Below, one piece after another: positions 34,161 through 42,355 of a stretch of DNA of 64,000 bases (position 1 is its first letter; each line of letters starts with the position of its first letter). The position numbers were made by a program, and so were the translations under genes. Source of the DNA: Streptomyces zhihengii (GTDB lineage: Bacteria > Actinomycetota > Actinomycetes > Streptomycetales > Streptomycetaceae). The stretch spans positions 434,001 to 498,000 of the forward strand of contig NZ_JAFEJA010000003.1 of NCBI RefSeq assembly GCF_016919245.1, given 5' to 3'. The notes below the pieces were generated by a model. That model made no database searches and had not been told where the DNA came from. It was given only the letters and a program-made list of their open reading frames with translations.

Positions 34161-35360
34161 TCAGGGCTTCGGTAGCGGCAGACCGGGCAACTGCGGGTGC
34201 CGCAGGTGCTGCCCGCCGTCGTGGACTTGCAGGGTGAACGTCTCCGGCCCCGGCCGGCCCGCCTCGTCGTACGAGGACAGCACACGCTCGATCCGTTCCC
34301 ACAGCGGCACTGGGCCGCCCTCGCGGACCTCCCAGCGCCCGTCTACCGGAGTGAGGGTGGCGGCCGAGCCGGTGACGACGTCGACCAGGTGCACCACCTC
34401 GCCGACGGTCGTCATCTGCGCGTCCGGCACGGCACACTGAGCGAGGAACCGCAGGTGAAAGGCCTCTTCGGTCCCGGCAGTGATCCGCTCTGGGCTGTGC
34501 CGGGCCGCCCGGCCCGTCTCCGGGAGGCCCGCTGCCCAGTGGGCGGGGTTGCCGAACGCCGGCGCCGCGTGAACGCGGGCGGACATGAAGGAGACGGTGC
34601 TGCCCAGCAGGCGGCCCTCGGCGGTGCCGTCGCCGTTCACCGTCAGCAGGACACGGGCGTACCCGTAGAGCCAGCCCGAGAGGGGGAGCAGGATCTTCCC
34701 GCCCGGCCGGGCCTGCGCGAGCAGTGCCGGGGGAACAGCCCGAAACGAGCAGGCGGCCACGATCCGGTCGAACTTGGCCTCGGGCCAGTAGCCGTACAGG
34801 CCGTCCGCCACCGCCAGGGTGGGCGTGTACCCGCAGCCGTACAGGGTGCTGGCCGCCTGATCCAGCCGGTGCGGATCGACCTCGATGGAGGTCACGCCGG
34901 TCGAGCCGAGGCGTTCGCAGGCGAGCGCGGTGGAGTAGCCGGTGCCGGTGCCGATCTCTAGCACCGTGTGGCCCTCGCGCACGTCCGCGTCGGCCCACAT
35001 ACGTACGACGAGCGAGGGCAGCGTGGACGACGAAGTCGGGGCCCCGCCGTGTCGCACGACGGGCTGCTTCCAGTCGGGTTCGTCGCTGTCGAACTGCGTG
35101 ATCAGCGTCGTGTCGGAGTACGCGGTGGCCAGCCAGCGGCCATAGGCGAGTTCGGCGGTGACCGGCTCCCACGCCGTTAGGCCCTGCCCGTCGCGCTCGT
35201 CGGCGGGCAGGTAGAAGCCCGGCACGAACCGGTGCCGAGGCACCCGCTCGACCGCGACCCGCCAGCCGGGATCGGCAAGGACGCCGTCGCTGGCGAGGGC
35301 CGTCACCATCGCCTCGCGCAGACGGGCGGCATCGGTCTCGAGGTTGGCGGGCATCGTCAT
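34161..35360 (-). CDS. PIMT-like methyltransferase of a graspetide cluster
   Basis: This 399-residue protein starts at ATG 35360, overlapping the ATP-grasp stop (ATGA). The SAM-binding motif I is EIGTGTGYSTALAC (about 135-148), preceded by SSSTLPSLVVRMW, the region where protein-L-isoaspartate methyltransferases hold the substrate carboxylate. Residues 230-399 form an extra C-terminal domain. The combination matches the ATP-grasp peptide maturase system methyltransferase (TIGR04188). In fuscimiditide-type graspetides such enzymes methylate an Asp that then collapses to aspartimide. The context, downstream of a grasp ligase and precursor, supports the same role here. Whether the product holds an aspartimide is inference. 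Confidence 0.86.
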   Translation of the reverse strand: MTMPANLETDAARLREAMVTALASDGVLADPGWRVAVERVPRHRFVPGFYLPADERDGQGLTAWEPVTAELAYGRWLATAYSDTTLITQFDSDEPDWKQPVVRHGGAPTSSSTLPSLVVRMWADADVREGHTVLEIGTGTGYSTALACERLGSTGVTSIEVDPHRLDQAASTLYGCGYTPTLAVADGLYGYWPEAKFDRIVAACSFRAVPPALLAQARPGGKILLPLSGWLYGYARVLLTVNGDGTAEGRLLGSTVSFMSARVHAAPAFGNPAHWAAGLPETGRAARHSPERITAGTEEAFHLRFLAQCAVPDAQMTTVGEVVHLVDVVTGSAATLTPVDGRWEVREGGPVPLWERIERVLSSYDEAGRPGPETFTLQVHDGGQHLRHPQLPGLPLPKP

Positions 35361-36343
35361 CGCGCCCCGCCTCCTTCCGTGCTCGTACTCAGGATGTCGG
35401 CGAACGCCGACGTAATGTCGTCGGCGTCGGGCAGCCAGCCCCACTGGCCGTTCGGATTGCACTCGATGAACACCCAGTCGCCGGGCTCGTGGCCGTCGCC
35501 GGTCAGGGCGAAGTCGAAGCAACCGAAGACCAGGCCGAACGCCGACAGGTAGCTGTGCAGCGCTGCCTCGATAGGCGTCGGCACGGCGATCGGGGCGTGC
35601 AGCAGGGCGTCCCAGTCGCCGCGACGCCAGTCCAGCGCCCCGTCCGGGGCGGCGATCTGCTGGGCGAACACCCGCCGGCCGACCACGGTCACGCGCACAT
35701 CGCAGGTCTTGGGGATCTCCGCCTGGAACAGGTGCGCAGTTACCGCGAGCGAGTCGTCGAAGGTGTCGGCATCGACGCGCTGGGCCCAGATCGCTCCGGT
35801 GTGCCCGTCCTCGTCGCGGGGCAGGCCCCGGAACGTCTTGTAGATCACGCGTGCGTGGTCGGCGGCGAACTTGCGTGCCTGCTTAACGTCATTGGTGACC
35901 AGCGTCGGCGGGATCGTGAGGCCGAGCTGGGCGGCGGTCTGGAGCTGGGCGGGCTTGAAGTCGGCGGCCGTGACCGTGCCGGGGTGGTTCACGTAGAAGG
36001 CGCCGTGCAAGTGGTTCAGCACCCCGCCGAGCCCGTGCCGGGCCTCCGCAGCGGCGAAGTCGCGCTGCTGGGCCGGCAGGTGCTCGAACCGGGCGGCGTA
36101 GGGGGTGGGACGGCGGTAATACACCGCCGCCACCTCCCCCAGCTCCACCTCCCGGCTGCCGGTGACCAGCCGCCCGGCCCAGGCCGGCGCCCCCGCGCCG
36201 ATGCGGGCGCCGAAAGCCAGGGAGGGGCCGATGTCGGCCGGGTCGACCCGTACGACGGGCACCTCACGCGCGTTCAGCGCGGCGATGACCCAGTCCGCGG
36301 TGACGTCCTCCAGCGCGGTGACGACCAGAACGGTGGAGGCCAT
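35357..36343 (-). CDS. ATP-grasp ribosomal peptide maturase (graspetide ligase)
   Basis: This 328-residue enzyme starts MASTVLVVTALEDVTADWVI and has VYYRRPTPYAARF, a signature of the actinobacterial grasp peptide maturases (TIGR04187). The nucleotide-binding Lys is probably in VIYKTFRGLPRDEDG, and the metal-binding end motif is FIECNPNGQWGWL with Glu near 294 and two Asn. It is expected to activate Asp/Glu side chains of the precursor as acyl phosphates and close ester or amide macrocycles with Thr, Ser or Lys. It starts 3 bp after the precursor stop and overlaps the methyltransferase by 4 bp, so the three form one operon. Confidence 0.9.
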   Translation of the reverse strand: MASTVLVVTALEDVTADWVIAALNAREVPVVRVDPADIGPSLAFGARIGAGAPAWAGRLVTGSREVELGEVAAVYYRRPTPYAARFEHLPAQQRDFAAAEARHGLGGVLNHLHGAFYVNHPGTVTAADFKPAQLQTAAQLGLTIPPTLVTNDVKQARKFAADHARVIYKTFRGLPRDEDGHTGAIWAQRVDADTFDDSLAVTAHLFQAEIPKTCDVRVTVVGRRVFAQQIAAPDGALDWRRGDWDALLHAPIAVPTPIEAALHSYLSAFGLVFGCFDFALTGDGHEPGDWVFIECNPNGQWGWLPDADDITSAFADILSTSTEGGGAR

Positions 36344-36346
36344 CGG

Positions 36347-36619
36347 TCAGTCCGACGAGTAGTCGGTGGTGTTGTCGTCCTGCGTCTGCGGCTGCGGGGT
36401 CTGCCCGTCGCCGCCCCCGGACATCGACGCCGTGCCGGTGGTCTTGGAAGTGCCGTGCTTGCCCATCTCCACCACCCGACCGGCGGCGTCGGTGTAGCGG
36501 GCGGTCTGCGTGGCCGCGTCGAGCGTCACCGCGGCGTACGACGGCGGGCCGACCGGAAGCCGGTCGGTGACCAGCCGCATCGCCCACGGAACCTGAGCTG
36601 GGGGTGCAAGCGTCGCCAT
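36347..36619 (-). CDS. Graspetide precursor peptide (putative ATP-grasp target RiPP)
   Basis: This 90-residue precursor starts at ATG 36619 with GGAAGGA as ribosome site. The leader includes PWAMRLVTDRLP, a recurrent motif of the putative ATP-grasp target family (TIGR04186), and a middle block YTDAAGRVVEMGKHGTSKTT. The C-terminal ~40 residues are rich in Thr, Ser, Lys, Asp and Gln and end DDNTTDYSSD, giving nucleophiles and acidic residues for macrocyclisation. It lies directly before the ligase and methyltransferase. No protease or dedicated exporter gene is adjacent, so processing may use host enzymes. The exact core cannot be defined from the sequence. Confidence 0.87.
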   Translation of the reverse strand: MATLAPPAQVPWAMRLVTDRLPVGPPSYAAVTLDAATQTARYTDAAGRVVEMGKHGTSKTTGTASMSGGGDGQTPQPQTQDDNTTDYSSD

Positions 36620-36654
36620 GCGGTTGTCCTTCCCCTTGCCTCATGCGGATAGCC

Positions 36655-36671
36655 CCTGCGGCTACCGCAGG
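36655..36671. promoter_or_regulatory. Stem-loop/palindrome in the divergent promoter region of the graspetide cluster
   Basis: CCTGCGG-CTA-CCGCAGG is a perfect 7-bp palindrome in the 78-bp gap between the precursor (leftward) and the HTH gene (rightward). It could be an operator for the divergent regulator. No binding data are available. Confidence 0.4.
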
Positions 36672-36697
36672 AGCAGAATGGACCTCCCGCACCAGCC

Positions 36698-37141
36698 GTG
36701 ACCAGTACCCTTGAGGCCGCGAACCGTGGCGAAAATGCCACGCTCCGTGACAGTGGAGTCGGGGAGGGTGAGACGGCGATCAGCGGCAGAACCAGCAACC
36801 CACACCTTGCGCTATGGATCGCGGCCACCGGCCTGTCCCACGGCGAGATCGCCCGCCGGATCGCCGTCGAAGCGATTCGCCAAGGTCACCGGCAGATCGC
36901 CCCGGACGCCACCCGCGTACGCCTCTGGGTCGACGGTGAACGGCCCCGCCCGCCGGTGCCCGCGCTGCTGGCGGCGGTGATCTCGGATGGGGTCAGCCAG
37001 TGGCTCACACCGGGTGATCTCGGGCTGACGGCCGCCGGGCCCACGCTGGATACCGTCCAGCTCCCGCTGCTAACCGAGGCAGCCGCCCAGACCCTGGCCG
37101 GATGGTGGTGGAGATTGTCACCCGCATGTCCCACCAGATGA
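36698..37141 (+). pseudogene. HTH regulator N-terminal part, frameshifted or truncated
   Basis: The 147-residue frame has an HTH-like segment (ALWIAATGLSHGEIARRIAV) with RVRLWVDGERPRPPVP, as in actinobacterial regulators encoded beside grasp peptide clusters. The last residues (WWWRLSPACPTR) are out of frame with what follows: the C-terminal TPR part continues in another frame from 37102. Full-length relatives are about 400 residues, with a central region of about 200 residues that is absent here. A deletion plus frameshift is the simplest reading. The gene is divergent to the precursor and would have controlled it. Confidence 0.5.
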
Positions 37142-37725
37142 TCTACCTGGGGCACCCCGATGACGCCCTCGGTCTGCTGGAGGTGGCCGCGGCGAAGGCG
37201 AACCTGCCCGCAACCAGGGCGCTGGTCGCCTCCCAGACCGGGCGGGTGCACGCCGCCCTCGGCAACGAGCGTGATGCCGAGCGGCACCTCGGCGCCGCCG
37301 ACGAATTGGTGGCCGATGGTCTGGGTGACGACGTGCCGGAGTGGGTGGCGTACTTCGACGCGGCTGAGCACGCCGGTGCCCGCGCGGTCTCCGCCCGCGA
37401 CCTCACCAGCATCGGCCGGCCTCGCCGTGCCAGTGATCACTTCACGGACGCGCTAGCCCTGCGCAGGCCCGGCTTCAACCGGGTGAAGGTCATGGACCGC
37501 ATCGGGCTGGCCGCCGCGTTGTTCACAGAGAACGAGCCGGAGCAGGGCGCCGCCGCGGCCCACCAGGTCCTGGAAGACGCCGCCCGCGTCGACTCCACGC
37601 TGGTCGCTTCCCGCCTCAACACGCTGCTGTACGCCGCCCGGCCGTACCGGACCGCTGCGATGGACGAGGTCCGCACGCGTGCGGCGGATCTCGCCGCGGC
37701 CCGGCCGACCGCCGTCGCGGCCTGA
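37102..37725 (+). CDS. TPR-like C-terminal half of the cluster regulator
   Basis: This 207-residue frame starts at ATG 37102 inside the end of the preceding frame. It contains helical repeats: HQMIYLGHPDDALGLLEVAA, GRVHAALGNERDAERHLGAA and FNRVKVMDRIGLAAALFTEN, in the style of the TPR arrays of Streptomyces XRE regulators. It may be translated on its own, but more likely it is the 3' part of a regulator that lost its middle. There is no catalytic motif. Loss of the regulator may leave the graspetide operon constitutive or silent. Confidence 0.5.
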   Translation: MVVEIVTRMSHQMIYLGHPDDALGLLEVAAAKANLPATRALVASQTGRVHAALGNERDAERHLGAADELVADGLGDDVPEWVAYFDAAEHAGARAVSARDLTSIGRPRRASDHFTDALALRRPGFNRVKVMDRIGLAAALFTENEPEQGAAAAHQVLEDAARVDSTLVASRLNTLLYAARPYRTAAMDEVRTRAADLAAARPTAVAA

Positions 37726-37738
37726 GACCATCAAACCT

Positions 37739-38032
37739 ATGGGCAAGCACTCCCGACCCGGACCGCCGAACCAACCGTCCCGCGCGATCCCGCGCGTCGA
37801 CGCGGGCGACCCGCTGGCCGCATACGAGAAGCGGCGCCGGGCGCCCATGAACGTTCACCGTCGGCACCGCCCGCTCCATGGCGGTGGAGGACACCTCCGC
37901 CCGGACGAGCCGCGGGCTCTGGAGGAGTGGAACGGCTTCTCATACGAGCCCGCAGGCACCGCTGCGAACCTCCGGGAAGCCCTGCTATGGGTGAACGGGA
38001 TCGACCCGGGTACCGAGGCCGCGAGCAAGTAA
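37739..38032 (+). CDS. DUF6087 family protein
   Basis: This 97-residue protein starts at ATG 37739 (MGKHSRPGPPNQPSR). The segments DPLAAYEKRRRAPM, RRHRPLHGGGGHLRPDEPRA and LEEWNGFSYEP match the small DUF6087 proteins of Streptomyces. Function is unknown. It is 13 bp downstream of the TPR gene, so may be co-transcribed. It is basic at the N-terminus and has no membrane segment. The gene seems intact. Confidence 0.65.
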   Translation: MGKHSRPGPPNQPSRAIPRVDAGDPLAAYEKRRRAPMNVHRRHRPLHGGGGHLRPDEPRALEEWNGFSYEPAGTAANLREALLWVNGIDPGTEAASK

Positions 38033-38179
38033 GTGAGACTGAGCGCCGCCCCGGCGGCCGGGATGAAGCGTCCGGCCGATGCTGCCGCCGCCTGGCCCCT
38101 TCCTACGGGTGTGGACATGGCCGCTGGTCGAGGGTTCTCCTGGATAGTCACCCCGTCCGCTTCGCTGACCGGAGGCGCC

Positions 38180-38505
38180 GTGTACGACACGGTCCACGTC
38201 GCAGTGCACCCGACTCGGCCGCTGCCGGGTGACCGTGGCCGGGGACCTCGACGCGGTCAGCGCCCCCCGATGTCCAGGAAGCCCTCCGGGCCGCCGTGGC
38301 GTCCCACGACCGGGTCGACGTCGACTGCGGCGGGCTGACGTTCCGCGACTGCACCGGCCTGTCCGCGCTACTGGCCGCCGCCCGCGCGGCGAGAACCGCT
38401 GGCAGCGGGCTGCGTCTGTGTGCGGTCCAGCACAGGTTGGCGAGGCTGCTGCGGCTGGCCCACGTCGGCAGCGTCTTCACCATCGAGCAACCCGGCGCAC
38501 GGTGA
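38180..38505 (+). pseudogene. STAS-domain anti-sigma antagonist, frameshifted
   Basis: A good ribosome site (GGAGG, 38171-38175) precedes GTG 38180. The pieces VYDTVHVAVHPTRPLPG, VTVAGDLDAVSAP and ASHDRVDVDCGGLTFRDCTG (followed by LSALLAAARAAR) together make one STAS domain, with the loop FRDCTGLSAL in the place of the phosphorylated Ser/Thr region; here it holds Cys-Thr. They lie in three frames. One shift falls near 38229 and one in a run of six C at 38263-38268. Homopolymer shifts can be sequencing errors, so the gene may be intact in reality. Family role: partner switching with an anti-sigma kinase. Confidence 0.62.
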
Positions 38506-38699
38506 AGCGATGGCTGGGCGGGCGCGACGGTGCGTGTACCCACTGCCGGAGAGTGCCCGCAGCGACAAGGCGGTTCTGTGACCGCGCGTGCAGGGCGGCG
38601 AATCGCATATGGCGCCGCCACCAGGCCGAAGAGGCCGCTGTCCTGGAGGAGGCCGCCCGCATCGGCGTCCCGTGCGCCCCGGCGCTCGCTCCTGCCTGA
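38502..38699 (+). CDS. Small Cys-rich (zinc-ribbon-like) protein
   Basis: This 65-residue protein starts at GTG 38502, overlapping the STAS stop (GTGA). It contains CTHCRRVPAATRRFCDRACR, a C-x2-C-x10-C-x3-C arrangement that could bind one zinc ion. The rest is Ala/Glu-rich helix. Function is unknown. Coupling to the STAS gene suggests a shared transcript. Confidence 0.5.
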   Translation: MKRWLGGRDGACTHCRRVPAATRRFCDRACRAANRIWRRHQAEEAAVLEEAARIGVPCAPALAPA

Positions 38700-39393
38700 A
38701 GCGTCCATCGAAGCCGCATACGCCGTGCAGCGTCTGCACATGGAAGGCGGGATCAGCGCCGGACGGCGGCAACCTCACCCGCCGTGCAGCGGCAGCTCGG
38801 CGCGGACCAGCCGGGCTTCGGCGCGCTGTTCGTTGACATGCCGGTGCCCGAGGGACGGCTGATCACCCCCGGCCGACTCTTCCAGCCGAAGGCCGAGGCC
38901 GAGGTCGCCCCGGTCCTCGGCACGGACCTGCCGCATCGCGACCCGACCGTCGCCGACCTGCTGCGCACCACGGCGTTCGCGCTGCCCGCGCTGGAGATCG
39001 TCGACAGCCGCATCGCCGAGTAGGACATCACCATCGTCGACACCGTCGCAGACAACGCCTCCTGCGGCCTGTACGTCCTGGGCGGCACCCCCGTCCCCCC
39101 CGGACCGCGTCGATCTGCGGGCCGTGACGATGACCCTCACCAAGAACGGCAAGACGGTCTCCGAGGGCACCGGCGCCGACTGCCTCGGCAGCCCACTCAC
39201 CGCCGCCCTCTGGCTCGCCTCCACCCTCGCCGGGCTCGGCGAACCGCTGCGGGCCGGCGAAATCGTCCTGACCGGTGCCCTCGGGCCGATGGCAGTCGCT
39301 GCCGCGGGAGACCAGTTCACCGCGCACATCGAAGGGCTCGGCACGGTCACGACCACGTTCGCGTCCACCGCCACGGAGGGAGCCGCAGCATGA
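38700..39393 (+). pseudogene. 2-keto-4-pentenoate hydratase with nonsense and frameshift lesions
   Basis: Successive pieces [59 protein letters not shown] and [14 protein letters not shown] match 2-keto-4-pentenoate hydratase (MhpD/DmpE type). TAG at 39021-39023 replaces the conserved Trp of the E-W-D segment; [12 protein letters not shown] follows in frame. A run of seven C (39095-39101) then shifts the frame, and the C-terminus resumes [19 protein letters not shown] to the stop at 39393. The N-terminal 35-40 residues are also missing. These lesions show real decay. The stop overlaps the acetaldehyde dehydrogenase start, so this was a meta-cleavage pathway operon. Confidence 0.75.
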
Positions 39394-39572
39394 GCACGAA
39401 GGTCGCCGTCATCGGATCGGATATCGGCACCGATCTGATGATCAAGATCCTGCGGCTCTCCGACTCCCTGGAGATCGCCGCCATGGTCGGGATCGATCCC
39501 GAATCCGACGGCTTGCCCCGCGCCCGCCGCCTCAGGGGCGCCACCACCCACGAGGGCGTCGACGATGGTGGG
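39390..39572 (+). pseudogene. mhpF: Acetaldehyde dehydrogenase (acetylating), N-terminal fragment cut by a CRISPR array
   Basis: The ATG at 39390 overlaps the hydratase stop (ATGA). The first 57 residues ([20 protein letters not shown], then [23 protein letters not shown]) are those of the acylating acetaldehyde dehydrogenase MhpF/DmpF/BphJ; the Rossmann glycine loop GSGNIG has lost a residue. Homology ends at the first repeat of the degenerate array (39573), and the remaining ~250 residues with the catalytic Cys are gone. It is non-functional. Like rmlB, the gene is broken at an array edge. Confidence 0.8.
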
Positions 39573-40062
39573 GTCCGCTCTGCCCGTGCGGGGCTGAACT
39601 ACCGGAGCGCTCTGCCTCCATCCTCGTAGATGTCCGCCTCGCCTGCGCGGGGCTGAACCGGTCGGCACCCGGCCCGGGGTTGCCGCCTCCCTGTCCGCTC
39701 CGCCCGCGCGGGGCTGAACCGTCCGCAGCACTGATATTTCTGTCCTACCCTGGGTCCGCTCCGCCTGCGCAGGGCTGAACCGGTCGGGCCCGGCTACGTC
39801 GACATCGTTCAGACGTCCGCTCCGCCTCCGCGGGGTTGAACCGCTCGACCTGTCCGAGCGCACCGTGCAGTACCAGTCCGCTCCGCCCGCGCGGGGCTGA
39901 ACCGGAACACCCTAAGTCACCGAAGAAGATCGACGCGTCCGCGCTCCGCCCGCGCGGGGCTGAACCGGAACACCCTAAGTCACCGAAGAAGATCGACGCG
40001 TCCGCGCTCCGCCCGCGCGGGGCTGAACCGCCCCTCACCAACCCCAACGACCTGATCGCCCA
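39573..40062 (+). CRISPR. Eight-repeat degenerate CRISPR array with a different repeat
   Basis: Repeats begin near 39573, 39632, 39693, 39754, 39815, 39876, 39937 and 40000. The consensus starts GTCCGCTCCGCCCGCG and ends CGGGGCTGAACCG, like a type I-E handle. Spacing is about 61 bp with 30-32-bp spacers. The last two repeats are 31 bp because of a GC insertion, and the spacer before them is repeated exactly. A truncated ninth repeat (GTCCGCTTCC) begins at 40063. No cas genes or leader are adjacent. Repeats vary at several positions, as expected for an inactive array. Confidence 0.9.
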
Positions 40063-40265
40063 GTCCGCTTCCGGGGAGGGATCAGAGGAGGAGGGCGGCG
40101 GGCAGCGTCTCGAAGGCCCGCAAGGTCGCCGCCCGGCCTCGGACGCCGTATCCGGCGGCCAGCTGGGCCGGGTGGTCGTGCAGGGCCGCGACCAGGGCGC
40201 GCAGGCCGGCCTCAAAAGCGGGTCTGCCCCCTTCTGAGACTTGCATTCTACGAAAATCCGGACCC
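40063..40265. other. Segment after the degenerate array, possible gene remnant
   Basis: On the minus strand one frame reads GRPAFEAGLRALVAALHDHP and AAGYGVRGRAATLRAFETLP, which looks like the end of a real protein. It has no convincing start, and the family is not recognised. Confidence 0.3.
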
Positions 40266-40420
40266 ATGGCGGCTTTTCAGACCTCTGCCGCCTCCGACCG
40301 GTCGGATGCCAACGACGTGGAACAGCAAGCCTGTCCGAAGTGTGACGCACAGCCCGGCTCGGCGTGCCCCTCACGCGGAGGTGGTCCGCGCTGCACCACG
40401 GCGAGCACGGCGGCGATGCT
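40266..40420 (+). pseudogene. Zinc-ribbon N-terminal fragment, possibly of a serine recombinase
   Basis: The frame reads DANDVEQQACPKCDAQPGSA followed by CPSRGG. The CPKCxAxPGxxC arrangement resembles the N-terminal zinc ribbon found on some Streptomyces serine recombinases and related proteins. Homology stops near the first repeat of the two-repeat relic at 40421. Only about 40-50 residues remain, so identification is weak and the protein cannot be active. Confidence 0.38.
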
Positions 40421-40510
40421 GTCGACCCCGCGCCCGCTGGGATGCTCCGGACGCTTCGGCGTCTGCAACACGCCACACCGCGTCGACCCCGCTCGCGCGG
40501 TGCTGATCCG
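40421..40510 (+). CRISPR. Two-repeat CRISPR relic
   Basis: Two diverged repeats, 40421-40449 (GTCGACCCCGCGCCCGCTGG, ending GATGCTCCG) and 40482-40510 (GTCGACCCCGCTCGCGCGG, ending CTGATCCG), are exactly 61 bp apart with a 32-bp spacer. Orientation is plus, as in the neighbouring degenerate array, but the repeat is a further variant. No cas genes are adjacent. Confidence 0.62.
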
Positions 40511-40625
40511 ACTGGTGTCCGGGCTCCGGTCGCTACTCCACTTGTCTCGGGCTCCGTCATCCGTCCGCACAGAGCGTTGGCCCAGGTCGGCGGGGATGCT
40601 CAGGTCAAGTGCCAGAGGTGTATAG

Positions 40626-41089
40626 CGTTTAGCTCGGGCCGGCGGTGAGTGAGTCCTACAAGGGCCGCGGGGGAGGTCGACCTCGCCGCCTGCGGGGATA
40701 CTTCGGCGGCCGTGATCCGGGAGTGGGGCGTGGCGACGTCGGCTTGGCGCGTGGGAGAGTGCTCGCCGAAATGGGGCCTGGGTCCGGGCGTTTGTGGATG
40801 GTGCTTTCCGTACGTTTAGGAGACCAGGCCCTTGTGGCAGGGCCTGTCTCATATTCCGGGCGATGTCGGTGTCTTGCGGCCCGTCCCCGCTTCAGAGAGC
40901 GGGCCTCCCATATCGCTGCTCACTGCAGTTCTCATCATGCGGGCAGTTGCCCGGCTTACAGGTGCCGCGGCCAGTGTGCGCACATCGAGAGCGCCTCCGG
41001 GTGACGGCGAGTGGCTAGTCGAGCCCTCTGCCAGTGGCTTGGCCGGGTGCGCTCTCTCACTCGCCCGCGTCCTGCACTGGAGCTGCCCT
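40626..41089. other. Gap of about 460 bp without a gene
   Basis: Nothing coding is recognised. It ends at the start of the 421-residue protein and should contain its promoter. No repeat or RNA gene is seen. Confidence 0.4.
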
Positions 41090-42355
41090 ATGTCCTCTTC
41101 TTCCTCGTTCCGTCCGACGAAGCCTTCTGGCTGGCTGGCGCCGCCCCCTCTGCGGGTCCTGGACTGGCAGCGCCGCCAGGAAGCGTTCACTCGCTCCAAC
41201 TTGTGCCATCTCATGCTGCGCACTGCCCTGGAGAACGGGCACTGGACCTTGCTGCCTCTGCCGGGCGAGATTGCCGCTTTGCCTCCTGCTGCCATCAACG
41301 CTGAGTTCGCTGCACTGACGCTGATGATGGGGGAAGCGGACCGGCTGCGTTCGGCGCGCAGTTACAGCGTTGGGGCCAACGCCACCGGGCTGGCTGTCGC
41401 GGCGACTGCTGGGTCGTCGCCGGGGGAGGCGATCAGTCTTGACCGGGCGCCGAGTCCGCATGGCTTGATGCTGTTTGCCGATCCGATCGGGTCCGATGTG
41501 GCGATGTATGACACGCCGGCCGGGCCGGTGGAGATACACACTCCGATCGTGGCTGTGTCGTGGTCGGTGTGGGATGGGACCCGTCATGAGGTCGGTGGCC
41601 GCCCGGTGACGTGGATGCACCACAATCCTGACGGCGCCCCTTCGCTGCTGGATCCGTCGATGCGGGGCGTATGGATGACGTTCTACGCTCCTCGGGTCCA
41701 GGACACAGTGGGTATCGATCCCGACCAGCCTGTGGCTGTCGACCAGGATGGCAGTCCGGTCACGGCGGCGCAGTCGGTGACTGCTGACATGTCCTTCCAG
41801 CGCCGTGACCCTCACTTGTTCGGGCCCTTGGCGTGGAATAACGAACTCGTTCTGCCTGAAGGCGACGTGTTTGGCGACATCCGTCCGCACACCGCTCAGG
41901 AGTGGGCTGCGACCGTCTATACCACGTGGCAGATCATGCAGCAGAGTGGGCGATCGCTGCTCACCGAGGAGCGGCGGCATACGCTGCCGCCTGCGGCGCG
42001 GAAGAAGGCTGCTGCCAAGGCCCGTACCACCGGGGCCGCGCAGAAGATCGGTGATGGTGCTGTGCGTGTTGTCGATCTTGCTGCCCCGGCCCGCCCGCCG
42101 CAGCAGGCTGCGGACCGGGACAAGGCTGCGTCCGACGGCCGCCGTACTGTCAACTGGTCTTGCCGCTGGCCCGTTCCGCCCTACCGGCGCAGCACCTGCA
42201 CGAACCCGTACCTTCATCACAAGCTGAACGACACGCTTCATGAGCATCATGAACACCGGGAGGAGATCATGCCTCTGCGGATCAAGGGCCCTGCGGACAA
42301 GCCGTTGCGCATGCCGTCGGGTACCACGTTCACGTTCGACACCCCCTCCTCGTAG
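41090..42355 (+). CDS. Uncharacterised 421-residue protein
   Basis: The ATG at 41090 was chosen because the sequence before it is low-complexity and the coding pattern becomes strong here. Residues about 1-300 form a domain I do not recognise, with WLAPPPLRVLDWQRRQEAF, SWSVWDGTRHEVGGRPVTWM and RGVWMTFYAPRVQ. A basic Ala/Lys linker (PAARKKAAAKARTTGAAQK) follows. The C-terminal ~70 residues (WSCRWPVPPYRRS, then HHEHREEIMPLRIKGPADKP) resemble the ending of proteins common on Streptomyces plasmids and integrative elements. No signal peptide or membrane segment is seen. It lies upstream of another unknown gene and of the system B cas3, on the opposite strand to cas3. Function is unknown. Confidence 0.7.
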   Translation: MSSSSSFRPTKPSGWLAPPPLRVLDWQRRQEAFTRSNLCHLMLRTALENGHWTLLPLPGEIAALPPAAINAEFAALTLMMGEADRLRSARSYSVGANATGLAVAATAGSSPGEAISLDRAPSPHGLMLFADPIGSDVAMYDTPAGPVEIHTPIVAVSWSVWDGTRHEVGGRPVTWMHHNPDGAPSLLDPSMRGVWMTFYAPRVQDTVGIDPDQPVAVDQDGSPVTAAQSVTADMSFQRRDPHLFGPLAWNNELVLPEGDVFGDIRPHTAQEWAATVYTTWQIMQQSGRSLLTEERRHTLPPAARKKAAAKARTTGAAQKIGDGAVRVVDLAAPARPPQQAADRDKAASDGRRTVNWSCRWPVPPYRRSTCTNPYLHHKLNDTLHEHHEHREEIMPLRIKGPADKPLRMPSGTTFTFDTPSS

